A stretch of 64,000 bases of DNA from Nageia nagi. Lineage: Eukaryota; Pinophyta. How positions within the stretch are numbered: position 1 is the first letter of the stretch; each line of letters starts with the position of its first letter. The position numbers and the translations under genes are program-made. The notes below the pieces were generated by a model. The model ran no database searches. It was not told the origin of the DNA and was given only the letters and a program-made list of their open reading frames with translations. Shown here piece by piece: positions 34,766 through 45,975 of this stretch. The DNA lies in NCBI GenBank assembly GCA_050084985.1, contig JBITNC010000001.1, positions 34,410,001 to 34,474,000 on the forward strand, read 5' to 3'.

Positions 34766-35617
34766 TGTTAACACATAAAAATGAATTTATGTTTTTAAAT
34801 CAATAAATTAATGAAATATGCTTGGCCTAAATATATGTCTTGATTGTATTAAAGTGATAATATCAATGTTTGTCTTGAATATGAATTTTATAATGATTAT
34901 CTTGAATATTGCATGGATTATTTTGAATATTGCATGAATTATCTTGTTATTAGTGTGTTTATCTTGAATATTGTGAATTATCCTTATTTATGTAGATGCA
35001 TGCTGACCCATGGGTTGTATTATCTATTATCTATATAAATAAGGGATCTAATAGTAAGTCCACATAACAAGGATACACATGATCCCGCGTATGGTCTTGT
35101 AAGTGGCTACCCCTTAAGGTATCTCTTGGTACCACCTACAAGGCTATGGTTTGTGTGCTTCCTTTCACGAGCTATCCTGACATGCATGATCTATTCTGAT
35201 ATCACACTGCTATCTAAGACATCCATATTGAAGTTTTGGACTCAATTGAGAGGTCAAAACCATCAAACGAAGGCCAACGGTGCTCCTTTGTGAACGGAAG
35301 AACACCGTCGGTGCTCTTATATCATTGAAATGGACCACCTGCAGTCCTCTTTTTGCATCCTCACAGGTCACAATGTTGTTGGAAAGGCAGCTTATCATCA
35401 GTACATCGCCAATATCTACATATTTTATTGTCAGGTACGTTCCGTGAGGTAAGTACACAAATTACAGTCTTGGTTGGTACAATTACACTTCTGAATTGGT
35501 TATTTTGTTTATTGTTATCTAAAATAAATTGCTATCCGTATCTTAAATATAGATAATATTGAGTTTGTAGATATTTTCTTATTTACTTATTTGCATGCTC
35601 AATTTTATTTGTAAACA
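34766..35617 (+). repeat. D 3' LTR (852 bp)
   Basis: Same length as the 5' LTR, with no indels I can see and roughly 40 differences, almost all transitions. Followed by CAAAG (35618-35622). Confidence 0.95.
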
Positions 35618-35622
35618 CAAAG

Positions 35623-37304
35623 TATGGAATGGGATTGTGAAAAAATATGTATACTTAAATATTAAGTATTTTGTGCACTAGCATTATTGTGTTGAAATTA
35701 TTTGAGTTTTTTTCTTATCTTGAGAATTTGAAAATTTATCCAATAAACAATTTGGTAAAAGATAGAAATAAAAATAATATTTAGTAATTCTACAAAGTTC
35801 CACTAACATGCCCAAGTGGATAGCCAAACTAAGGAGAATCATTACAATGATTAGGAGTTGGAGTTAGAACTCTCAAGATATGTGATAGGAGAACTAGGTA
35901 TATTGAATAAAGCAGCATGAGTGATTAGGGAGAAATGACACCTGATGTCAAAAAATGGGTAGTACATCCATTTATCCCCTTCTCATGTTAATCATGAAAC
36001 ATAAATGAACTTCCAATGAAGATCTCATTGCTATACTATAAATGCAATGGTATAGGGGTGATAGTACTCATGAGGATGTAGCATTGCAGGACCTACATAG
36101 TGCAAAAAATGGAAGACAAAAGGTGTCCATGAACAATAAAGGATGATATTCCATGTTTAGTTTAGATGTAATATAAGTGTGAGTATGAGGCATAATGGAT
36201 AAAGCAGATGGTCCATCAATAAAGACTTCGATGATCTTCTATGCGAACTAGATTTTATCGCATCACAATTTATAGCGTAGTGCAAGCATATTGTATGACT
36301 TGACCTTGAATACATTGATAAAGAACTTCTTAGGGAAGATCAGCATGAATAACTTGAAAAATTATCATATCCATGATGAATGATAAGTGTGTCAGATCTC
36401 TTTAAGGGTTTCATACATAAATGAAAATGATGGTGATCAACTAGAATACAATGGACTTATAGAATTACAAACTAATTAGATCATCGATCATAAATAGAAA
36501 TATCAAAATGGATCAACCATGCAAGCATAATAACCAATGTGACCTTATCCTTTACTTTATTAAAATGCTAAAAAAGATTCCCACTGACAAGCTCAAGTGG
36601 GTGGTGCTTACAACTTGATTAATGCTATTCTAATGAATGGTCACTAGAATTCAAAGAATTTGCGTCATCTTCAAATATGCTAGAATTGGATGTGTTCAAT
36701 ACTAAAAGATATTAATGTGAAAGAGGTGGAAAGTGATAAGAAAAAGAAAATTGATGACATAAAATATGACATCCACCTTACTAAGTATCGTGAAAAGAGT
36801 ATGTGGATGACCATTGTATCCTATGCTGATGAAGTGCCCATGCTATAGTGAGTGGTTTGAAATACTCCTGTGGATGTAGGGGAGGTGGTTTGATGTAGTG
36901 TAGAATTATGAAAGATAGTGATTGAATGGGATATAAACCATTATATGCCATGTCTATTTAGGTTGATTGAGCAAAAAATAATAGATGAACATGATTCTCA
37001 TGATTAAGATGAAAAATCATGCAAATACCATAACAATCATTTGGGTACAATTGAAGAAATACTAGTCACTATTGCAATAAAAATCAAAGGCAAACAAATC
37101 ATGATTTTCTAAAGTTGCATGAAAATTGCAATGCACTATGTTATCCTAGAGATCACTCAATAGGGCATAAAGCTGAGAAACATCCATCAAGGATAACTAA
37201 AATAAAAGCTTTTTTAGCTCAAATCCTAAATGCAAAGTATCAACTGATAAGTGAGGATCATTTATAACTATTAATGCATATGATTTGATATAATCAAATT
37301 ATAA
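35623..37304. other. Unassigned DNA of element C between D and P
   Basis: About 1.7 kb, AT-rich, with no ORF of note. Words near 37010-37190 loosely resemble a decayed gag tail but are too degenerate to call. Confidence 0.45.
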
Positions 37305-38110
37305 CTTGAAGTGATTATTGTTACTATTATTCTTGTTGTTGTATTTGTTATTTTTGTTGTTCCTATTGCTATTGTAGCCATTGCCTTTTTTCTCAAACCT
37401 TTTGGAGGAATAAGGGTAAGATTTCTTTTGATGGTTGAACTTCTTCTTGAAAGGAGTTTTGGTTGATCCAAGAGCAACGTTATTATATTTAGAAAAAGAA
37501 ATCAACCTTTTATTTTTAAGGGTTTCTTCATGCTTTAACAGGTGCCTTGAAAGGTTCTCAAGGGAGATGACTTCTACTTCATCATCAGCCTTATTTCTTC
37601 ATCATCAAGCCTTATTTCTATAACTGTTATAAAGTTTCCAAACTTTGGTGAGAGGCTTTGAAGAATGATGAAGACCATGAATTCATCATTAATCCAATTA
37701 CACTTACAAGTAACAAGTTATGTTCTTAGGTCAATGATTTTGTTCAAATAGATAGCCACATTTTCATCTTCCCCTTAATGAGATTGAAGCAACTTTTGGA
37801 GAATGGTAAACCTTCTTGAAAAGTTTGAACCAAGATAAATTTGCTTTAGCTTATCCCATGTGTCCTTTACTAAGGTTGAGAAGGATATCATCAAGAGCAC
37901 ATCATCCAAAATTTCATGGTAAATCATAGAGATTACCAAATCATTCTTTATGTTGTAAGCCTCTAGTGCCTTCTGATCTGTAGGAGGTACAAAATTCTCA
38001 TTCACTATTTGCCATAGCTTTCTTTCCTGCAATTTGAATTTTATTCAAGGTTTCCAAATTTCATAGTTGGAACCATCAAGAATGTGTTTGGGTAAAAAGA
38101 ATTCTCCCAT
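37305..38110 (-). pseudogene. P gag (5' part only)
   Basis: The start at 38110 gives MGEFFLPKHILDGSNYEIWK, as in E1 and E2. The open piece 38032-37775 (ERKLWQIVNENFVPPTDQKA, then SFSTLVKDTWDKLKQIYLGS) is the capsid part; 37505-37299 holds TKTPFKKKFNHQKKS and an Asn-rich run. Homology stops abruptly at 37305, before the zinc knuckle. Confidence 0.85.
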
Positions 38111-39335
38111 TTGCTATAAAAAATTTGAAATAAGGAGCATGTGTTTTTGATAAACTAAGTAAATAATATATATTTCATTTAACATTAAAAACATGTTTGA
38201 TTTGATTGACAAGTGCAAATATTTTACAATTCAAATAATAACCCATGTACCCAAATACATTTCTCATCTCAAGAATCATAGATGTAGAGTGAAATTATTA
38301 AGACTTATTTTCTTATCTAAAATTAGGCTTTCACTTGAATGCCCACATAAGAGGAGCCCAAGTACTACAAATCCTCAACTAGTTCCCCTTGGATAGCAAT
38401 ATACTCTCACAAGGAGAAGTACTAGCCATTTTACAAGGTTTTAATGTTTATTAGATCAACCAAATTATTAATCTTGATTAGGTTTCAATTTATCTTCTTA
38501 AGTTATTAGGATAATCTTTGAATGGACTTATGGATATGTGGTATCACTACACACATACCTATCCATCTATTGGAGTTAAATCTAGACCAATAGAGGACTT
38601 AGGGGTAATTAAGTCATACGAACTTTTCACCACTTGGATCTTTCAAGTTAAAGGCTCTAGTCCACTTGTTCTCACCTCATGGCTCTCCAAACAAGTCATG
38701 TTGCATAATGTACATATGAATATGTTCATTTTAGGGGGTTGCTCATATCAATGTTTGCATTTTTGTTTTGCATAAGCAAATAAAGCAAAAGATGAAACAT
38801 GAAGTAAAGAACATAAATAAAACATTATCCATTTAAAAAATTTGAAACTTAAGTGTCCAATGCATTTTGTTTACTAACCCTAAAGGAAATCATTTACATA
38901 AACTCAAAAAATTACACAAGTCCATTCTATTCTTTTCATAGGGATAAATACTCAACATAACTTTATGTTTCTTAAAAATAAGTTCCAACCATTAACTTTA
39001 AACAAAAAATTAAGCATAAACAAGAAGCATGCATTTTAAAAGGGTAAGTATAAATCATGCATTATTACTTAATTTCTATAAAAAAGGCATCATAAATTAA
39101 GTAATACTTATGCATTACTTCAACTTAAAATGAAGTTCAAAGTATGCATTAATAGCTTAAAAAATTAAGTGCTAAGCATGTCTCATTGAAAAAATTAAGT
39201 GATCTAAGAAAGTCAAAGTATTAGGCATGCCATACTTTGACATAAGATAAAAACTTAAAAACTAGACATGTAAATTTTTATGAGGATCTAAAAATTAAGT
39301 AAAATACTCATATTTATCCTCTTTTTCCTTCCTCC
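38111..39335 (-). other. P leader (3' part)
   Basis: Non-coding. The stretch 38340-38700 matches leader parts of E1 and E2 (complement of AGGAGCCCAAGTACTAC); 39000-39330 matches C's leader at 27930-28250. The upstream 1-2 kb of a normal leader, the primer site and the LTR are missing. Confidence 0.7.
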
Positions 39336-39374
39336 AAGGGATTAGAAGGAAAATTCAACATAAGAATTCAAACT

Positions 39375-42300
39375 TCACTCCCCCTTAAGGATAACTTTAC
39401 ACAACCCTATAACATCCTTGACCTTATAGAACTGAGCTTTCGGAAGGGGCTTGGTGAACAGATCAGTAGAGTTCAAGGTGGATGGATAATACTCCATGTG
39501 TATGATACCATCAAGAACCTTCTTCCTGATAAAATGGGCATGGATTTCCACATGTTTTGTTCTCTGGTGGAACACTGGATTCTTAGCCAAAGAAAGAGCT
39601 GATTGATTATCTGAAGAGATTAAAGATGAGCCACCTTGCTCATACCTAATTTTTTTAGAATATGCTTTAGCCAAATGGTTTCTTGGGTTGTAATAGACAT
39701 GGCACAATATTTAGCTTCAATGGTGGAAAGAGAAATAGTAGGTTGCTTCTTGGAAGCCCAAGAGATAGCACCTGAACTAATGCTAAACACATACATAAAG
39801 GTTGACTTCCTATCATCTCTATCTCCCCCATAGTTAGAATTTAAAAATCCAAAGAGAACAAAGGAGGGTAACTTGGAATACTTAAGAGAAAGATCCTTAG
39901 TCCTAACAACATACATCAAAATATGTTTCATAGCATTGAGGTGCTCAACATAATGTTTTTGCATGAGCCATGCCATCAGATTCATTGCAAAGGCAATATC
40001 TGACCTGGAGATAGTCAAATACAAAAGACTACCAATTAATTACCTATAAGCTGTAGCATCAACTAATTGAGAGGTGGACCTTAGAGAAATAGTGATTCCA
40101 AGAGAGATGGGTATTGTAGCATATCTACATGCCTCTATGCCAAACTTTTGTAAGATATCATACATATACTTAGATTGATTAGGTAAATACAATCCTTGTA
40201 TTGATACAATTGCATTTCAAGATAGTAGTATAAGAGACCAATATCAATTATTTCAAATGTTGCCTTAAGTTTGGATATGCACTCTTGAATGATTTCATCA
40301 CTTTTCTTGATAATCAAAAGATCATCCACATAAAGGAGAATCAAGACCACATCTTTTCCTTGATAAAGCACATATAGATCAGAGTTAGAAAAATATTTGG
40401 AGAATCCAGTGTCTACAAAGTACCTTGAAATCTTTTTATACTAGGCTCAAGGTGCTTGCTTAAAGCCATACAAAGATTTCTTTAATTTGCATACAAAGGA
40501 ATATTTACCTACCATAATAAACCCTTCTAATTGAGTTATGAATATTTTCACATCCAAGTCACCATTGAGAAAGGTGCTCTTGACATCAAGTTGAAAAACT
40601 TTCCATCCTTAAGTTACAAAAATAGTAAGAAAACTCCCACAGTAGGCATATTTGCCACAAGAGCAAAGATTTTCTCATAATCTACATCATATTTTTGAGA
40701 AAAAATTTTAGCTACTAACATTGCCTTGTATTTCTCAATATCTCCAACTGAATTGAACTTGACCTTGTAGATCTAATTATTACCAATCACATTTTTATCA
40801 TTGGGATAAGTGACCAAGTCCTAAGTTTTATTTTTCATAAGCACTTCATACTCCATTTTCATGGCTTTTATCCATCACTTGTGTTTAGAAGATTCTTTGA
40901 AGGTTGAGAGCTCATGGTTGTTGCCAATTTTAGTAATTAAGGATTTGTTCAAGGTCATGCTCTTTGTTACCCTTTGTGTTGAAGAATTTTGTTCTTGTGG
41001 TGACTTATCTACATCAATATCCAACCAACTAGGAGCAATGAAAGAGTCCTCTAGATCATCAACATTTTCATTAGAAGTAGATTCTTTAGAAAGTTCATTA
41101 AACTTTACATCTATAGAAATGAATACTACTTTATAGGTTATAGAGTAAAGCTTGTATCCTCTATGCTAACTATCTAACCCATAAAGATGTATTTGTTAGC
41201 TCTTTGGTTCAACTTATTCCTTTTCTTAGAAATAATGTAGGAGAAAGCTTCACAACCAAACACCTTAAGGTGACAAATGTTAGGTTTTCTTCTTGACCAT
41301 GCCTCAAAAGGAGTTTTACTTTTAACAGCTTTTATGGGACACCTATTCAAGGTGTAAATAGCAGTGTTCACAACTTCACCCCATAAGAACATAGAAAGAT
41401 TATCCAACATGCCTCTAGCCATCTCCATGATTATTCTATTTTTTCATTTGACAACACTGTTCTACTAAGGAGTGTATGGAATTGTAAACTACCTCTTAAT
41501 TCCATACTTAGTACAATATTCATTGAACTCATTACTGTTATATTCTCCCCTATTATCGGATCTCAACATTTTGATTTTAAGGTTAGTTTGGTTCTCAAAA
41601 AAGGCTTTAAAAATCTTAAAATGCTTAAAAATTTGATCTTTATGCTCAAGTAGATACCAAAAAGTCATCCTTCTAAAGTCATTAATGAAGGTCAAGATGT
41701 AAGATGCTCCTCCAAGTGACTTAGTCTGAAATGGACCCATCAAATTTGAATGCACAAGTTAAAGAAGTTGAGATGCTCTTGTTGCCTTATATTTTTCAAA
41801 CTTTTATCTATGCATCTTACCAAGAATGCACTTCTTGCATAAACCAATCAAAGGAGAAATTGAAGGAAAACCTTGCATAAGTTCTTAGGCTTTCATGACT
41901 TGAATACTTTTGTGGTTAAGGTGCCCTAAATGATGGTGCCAAAGATTGGATTTAAAACACTCACTAGAATGAAGACACATCTTTAATGGAACTTGATCCA
42001 TAATGTAGAGGTTATCTTTTACAAATCCTTTAACCAAAGTGGCAAGCCCTTTCTTAATGCACCAAATTTGAGAGTTGAAATCAAAAGAGTACTCTTTTCT
42101 AGAAACTTGGATAATGGAGAGAAGGTTCATCCTTAACTTAGGAACATAGAGAACATTTTCAAGAATCTTTTTGTGAATTAGCAAACTCCTAATTCCTTAG
42201 AATTCAAGGGTAGAGTTATCACCTATCACAACTGCATCCTTATTATACTTATTAAAATTTGTAAACTTTTTCTTTTCAAAGCATAGGTGACTAGTGCAAC

Positions 42301-42546
42301 CAGAGCCAACAATCCATTTAGATGAAAAAATGCAATACATGGAGTAGAGTGCCATAAAAAAACTAGCATGAGTATTTTTTTTCCTTTGTAGTACTTTACA
42401 TTTCCATTACCTTTGTACTTTTCTTCTTTTTTCTTTTTGTAACAATCAACTTCTTTATGACCTTGCATGCCATAATAGTTATAATTTCCATCAAAATTTT
42501 CCTTAGGATAAAGAGTGTTTGTTTTTCCTTTTCCATCTCTTTGCTT
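39375..42546 (-). pseudogene. P copia pol (protease to RNase H)
   Basis: Zinc-knuckle remnant (QGHKEVDCYKKK) and protease region: 42546-42226, frameshifted. GAG-pre-integrase: 42184-41885 (SNLWHHHLGHLNHKSIQVMK). Integrase: 41755-41174; the first catalytic Asp is Asn (MHSNLMGP), the second is kept (SDNRGEY), and LWGEVVNTAIYTLNRCP is kept. RT: about 40860-40135, with LLYVDDLLI at about 40335-40310. RNase H: 40024-39375 (ISWASKKQPTISLST, AHFIRKKVLDGIIHMEYYPS). It is most similar to E1. Stops between domains make it dead. Confidence 0.92.
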
Positions 42547-43751
42547 ATCGCTTCGATAACCTCCTTGATGTGCTCTGCTCTAGTCTCCCTTTGATTACCA
42601 CTCTAGTCCTCCTTTGTAGCCCATTAACCATGCTCCTACACTGCATCCTCCCTCCCTTGCATCCTGTCTAGGCCTTTGACCAATGTGATAGAATAGAATA
42701 ACATGCATGTCATGCATTTTTTTCTTTGATTCTCCTTGTGTGCATTTGATTTTTGTCACTAGCTACCAAACCCCTTCACTCTACTTTGGTGACCTTCTTG
42801 CACATGGTGGTTTTTTGACAATTTTTTTGTTGCCTCCTTTATTTTTTCCACCATCTATTTTGTTTCAATGGATCCCTACCTACCCTCATCGACCACCAGT
42901 TTATCACCATGAATGGCAGTCTGATGAATTTATTTCCCTTAGTGCCATAATGTTACTGTAAGTAGAAGTCAAGTATATTTTTTGTGTGACATTGTGGCTT
43001 TCTCTTGGTAAAGTCATATTTCTTTATGGCACCTTATGGATTTATGCATCTTCCTCTGGTACTTATGGTGGCCTTTTGTGCCTTATACTATTTATTTTGC
43101 CTTTCAATCTTACTATCTATATTGGTCGAGTTGGCATTTATTCTTGGCATGATTCCTATCACATTGTCCCACCTGTCTTTGTTTGATGGGGTTTTCATCA
43201 AGGAGGAGAACATGTTTAGTTGGTTGTATTGTTATGATGACACCCCTCATATAAAATAAATACAATAATAAGAAACCAATACAAAAGAAAGAATGATAAA
43301 CAACAAATACAAATGAAAGTATGACTTTTTTAATTTTTGATGCATATCAATTGGTTGATAGTGCACATGTCTTGAGATATGAACATGTGATATTCTTAGA
43401 TATCATAGTTGATGATTTATGTCATCCTTGTTGTTATGCATTTATGATTTCTTGACATATTTATATGCTTTATTATGATCAATGTATGGATAGTATGATT
43501 TGATTCATGTTGATATGAATGTATAATGCTTCTAACTAATCTTATTATAAGTTGATTGTAGTTTGCAAGTTTCGTCTAAGAGATTGCAAGTTACTTGTGA
43601 CAACAGCTGTGAGACTTCTTGGCTTTTGGTATTTGGATCTTCAACCTTCTCTTTGTTATATAAAGTTACTTGTGACATTTTGTAGCATGAGTAAAACTCT
43701 TTGTAAAATCATTATTTTTCTAATCATTCCCAAAATAACATTAACAGAGAG
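42547..43751 (+). other. C 3' region
   Basis: No gene seen. It begins with pyrimidine-rich sequence like the copia leaders. 43540-43740 resembles the E1 3' untranslated region (GATTGCAAGTTACTTGTGAC versus GATTGCAAGTTACTTACCTC at 9393). A weak purine tract ACAGAGAG ends at 43751, just before the LTR. Short ORFs (42707-43259, 43552-43791) have no family signal. Confidence 0.6.
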
Positions 43752-44340
43752 TGTTAGAATTATAATGTTATTTAGGGAATTATGTAATTAATATGCTTAG
43801 CATATTAATAATCACATAAATTTGGTTATTAGGTGATAATGAGGTTCATGCATGGTGGTGGAATAGTATTCTCCATCCAACTTAAAATAATATTGTTAGG
43901 TGGAATAATGTCTTCACTAATAATTAAATGTAATTCTATATTGTAACTTAGGTTTGACTAATCTATTGTGGTTATGTTAGTTAACTACCTAAGTTTAGTT
44001 TTGAGTCCTTTAAAAGGAGCTCATTTTGTAAAAATTTGAAAAAAGAAGATGAAGATGAGAAGTGGTTAGTATAGATCTTAGTTAGTAAAGTCTTAAGCAT
44101 GCAAGCTATGCTTCATACTAAGGAGAGTCATGGTTGAGATCCATATGAGTGTATATTGTTTGAGAGTATAGAGAAAAGGAGACCTAAAGTGGAGTACTCT
44201 ATGTGATGGAGGAACCACTATACATTTGTGTTACAATGTGAGAATGCTTCTTGTGTTCTTAGTTTTTTAGAATGGTTGATTGCTAATTTGATGGAGGTCA
44301 TACAAGAGTTCTTGGGTTATGGAATCCTTCAATTCCATCA
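43752..44340 (+). repeat. C 3' LTR (589 bp)
   Basis: TGTTAGAATT to ATTCCATCA; it pairs with 24939-25504. It is followed by TATAG and the second part of the G 5' LTR. Confidence 0.92.
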
Positions 44341-44459
44341 TATAGTAATGTTTATGTTTTATTCACAAGGACACATTAAATAGATATTAAAGGTTAAAGT
44401 AAAGAAATATATATTTTATGATCTCTAGAATAACATATCTTACACAGATTTATAGTTCA
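44341..44459 (+). repeat. 5' LTR of gypsy element G, second part
   Basis: Collinear with about 56312-56417 of the 3' LTR. It ends TTCA, followed 2 bp later by TGGTAACAAATC (44462-44473), plausibly a decayed iMet primer site. Confidence 0.65.
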
Positions 44460-44889
44460 TGTGGTAACAAATCTAGGTTAACAAGTTATAATTGAGGCTT
44501 ATGGATGGAAGGTAGAAGATATCAAAAACTTGATTTAGTTCCTACAAATCAAAATATATTATAAGAAGAAATAAAAGGAAAATTTCCATGGAGAGAGGGG
44601 AAGAAGATCAACTTATGTTTCAATGTCTAAGATAAAATTTAGAGAAGATTTCTTACAATGGAGGAGAATATAATTCAACTTATGGATATGATGCAAACAT
44701 AATTCAAAGTAACCAACAAATAGATAAAGACAATCAAATGCTATCCAATATTCAACTTCATCATCTCCTTTAAAGTAAAGAGTGGAAATTCTAGCTTTTG
44801 GTGTATCCATTAATACAAATGAGTTAATTATTAATTAAAATAATTAGAGATATATTTCCAAATTTAAGGTATTAGTATGGATGTTTAGA

Positions 44890-45219
44890 AAATTTCTTTT
44901 ACAACACTTAAAATTAATGGTCATGTTTTGATATGGTGGGAGATTAATGTAGAATCTCTCAAACATGAAAACCAACCAACCTATTTCTTCTTGGGATGAA
45001 TTTAAGAACTTACTTAGAGATTAATTCTATCATTTGGATCATGATCATAAAAATTAACTATATGATAATTATTTAGGTGATAAAGACTACAATCCATTCA
45101 ATATTATACACTATTGAATTTAGGAAGCAAGTTACCTTACTTGGGATACCTCTTAAAGATCATCAAGTGTTGATGATATACACAGGATTTTTATATAATC
45201 ATATGCAAAAGACTATTTA
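44890..45219 (+). pseudogene. G gag, N-terminal part (gypsy type)
   Basis: Frame-shifted translation gives the plant gypsy gag core: WWEI near 44940, SSWDEFKNLLRD near 44985-45025, then YTIEFRKQVTLLGIPLKDHQ near 45110-45170 and VLMIYTGFLYNHMQK to 45211. Homology is cut at about 45219 and resumes at about 51620 (FFNPINLDQL), so insertion T lies inside this gene. Confidence 0.75.
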
Positions 45220-45601
45220 CTAGACCAAAAATGGGCTTTAGCAAAGGGAAATTTGAGGTGATTTAGGGAAGATATTTTTAATTGCCTCCATTTTAGGTTC
45301 AAGTGGAATTTTTTATGGGGCAGTTTTAAACCACCCCTAAAAAAATAATATGGTAGTAAAACATTTTCCCTTAGTAAAAATTAAAAAAAGGCATGCACAA
45401 GGAGCTTACGTGGACACTTGGAATATTTTTACATTTCAGGTTTTTGGAGTTTATCAGCTAAAGTGTTAGAGGAGAGAAAGGGGAATTTTGCAAGGTGACA
45501 TAAGAGGAGACAAGAAGAGACAAGATGAGATGAGATTCAAGAAGGTATTATTCCATATTCTATGACCTTGTGTTCTTCTACACTGGACATATATGTTCAT
45601 G

Positions 45602-45766
45602 CCTTGTATTGTTTTGGACTTTTGTGAAAGTCCATTTTGTTTTATAATGTAGAAGAATAAAAGGTCATGAAGTATGAGAAAATACAAGGTCATGAATTGA
45701 AAGAATACCTACTTGCACTTCATCTCAAACAAAATGGACTCTCACAAAAGTCCAAAATAATACAAG

Positions 45767-45767
<1 letters not shown>
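45602..45767. repeat. Inverted repeat (41-bp arms, 39/41 identical, 84-bp loop)
   Basis: Arms 45602-45642 and 45727-45767 (CCTTGTATTRTTTTGGACTT...). The loop has a direct repeat AAGGTCATGAA. A transcript would form a long hairpin, so it could be a foldback MITE remnant or small-RNA source. Confidence 0.85.
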
Positions 45768-45804
<37 letters not shown>

Positions 45805-45975
45805 GCCTTGTATTTTTTTGCATTATTTTAGAAAACCATTTTATGTGTATCTTGTGATCATTGTAAACTATGAAATTATATTTTACATAATGCATCTTGT
45901 CAAACAAAGCCATTGAGTAATCCATAAGTTCTACACTATATATATATATATTTATATACACACACACACACTTCC
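45768..45975. repeat. CA/TA microsatellite pair
   Basis: (CA)n then (TA)n at about 45768-45803, and (TA)n then (CA)n at about 45937-45972, with PPR-derived sequence between them. The ORF at 45725-45967 is created by these repeats. Confidence 0.85.

Larger units (their letters stand above)
28312..35617 (+). mobile_element. Gag-only gypsy-type LTR retrotransposon D carrying an antisense PMD gene
   Basis: Two 852-bp LTRs with TGTTAACAC...GTAAACA ends are flanked by CAAAG. The internal 5.6 kb contains one gag ORF on + and a three-exon plant-mobile-domain gene on -, then two minisatellites and a polypurine-like tract. I found no protease, RT, RNase H or integrase, so D must have moved with enzymes from another element. 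By eye the LTRs differ at roughly 40 positions, nearly all transitions with no indels, making D the youngest datable layer here. The gag zinc-finger style (CEYH...GHATDGC) points to the Tat/Athila side of Ty3/gypsy. Confidence 0.93.
37305..42546 (-). mobile_element. Circularly permuted copia copy P, without LTRs
   Basis: On the - strand the order is second half of zinc-knuckle region, protease, integrase, RT, RNase H (42546 down to about 39376), then leader and gag up to the same zinc-knuckle point (about 39335 down to 37305). Relative to E1 both outer ends fall at one place (E1 about 4190-4195), sharing 3 bp (AAG on the element strand, CTT on +). The natural ends are fused internally near 39335-39375, and the LTR, primer site and first part of the leader are missing. 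This is what opening a circle at one internal point would give. Confidence 0.8.
24939..44340 (+). mobile_element. LTR retrotransposon C (19.4 kb including nested D and P)
   Basis: LTRs of 566 bp (24939-25504) and 589 bp (43752-44340) face the same way. A TGGTATTAGATC primer site (25507-25518) follows the first. Flanks are TATAT (24934-24938) and TATAG (44341-44345), a near-perfect 5-bp duplication. The 3' LTR of G shows the unoccupied site (TTATATAGTAATG near 56312). Excluding D and P, about 6.8 kb of C's own sequence remains. I see no gag or pol in it, only a copia-type leader (25519-28311) and a 3' region (42547-43751), so C looks non-autonomous. Confidence 0.88.

Noticed and set aside
36000-37260. 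Possible decayed gag between D and P
   Set aside because: A few loosely gag-like words only; no ordered motif or zinc finger could be followed.
45725-45967. ORF with Cys/Val run
   Set aside because: Translation of CA/TA microsatellites.
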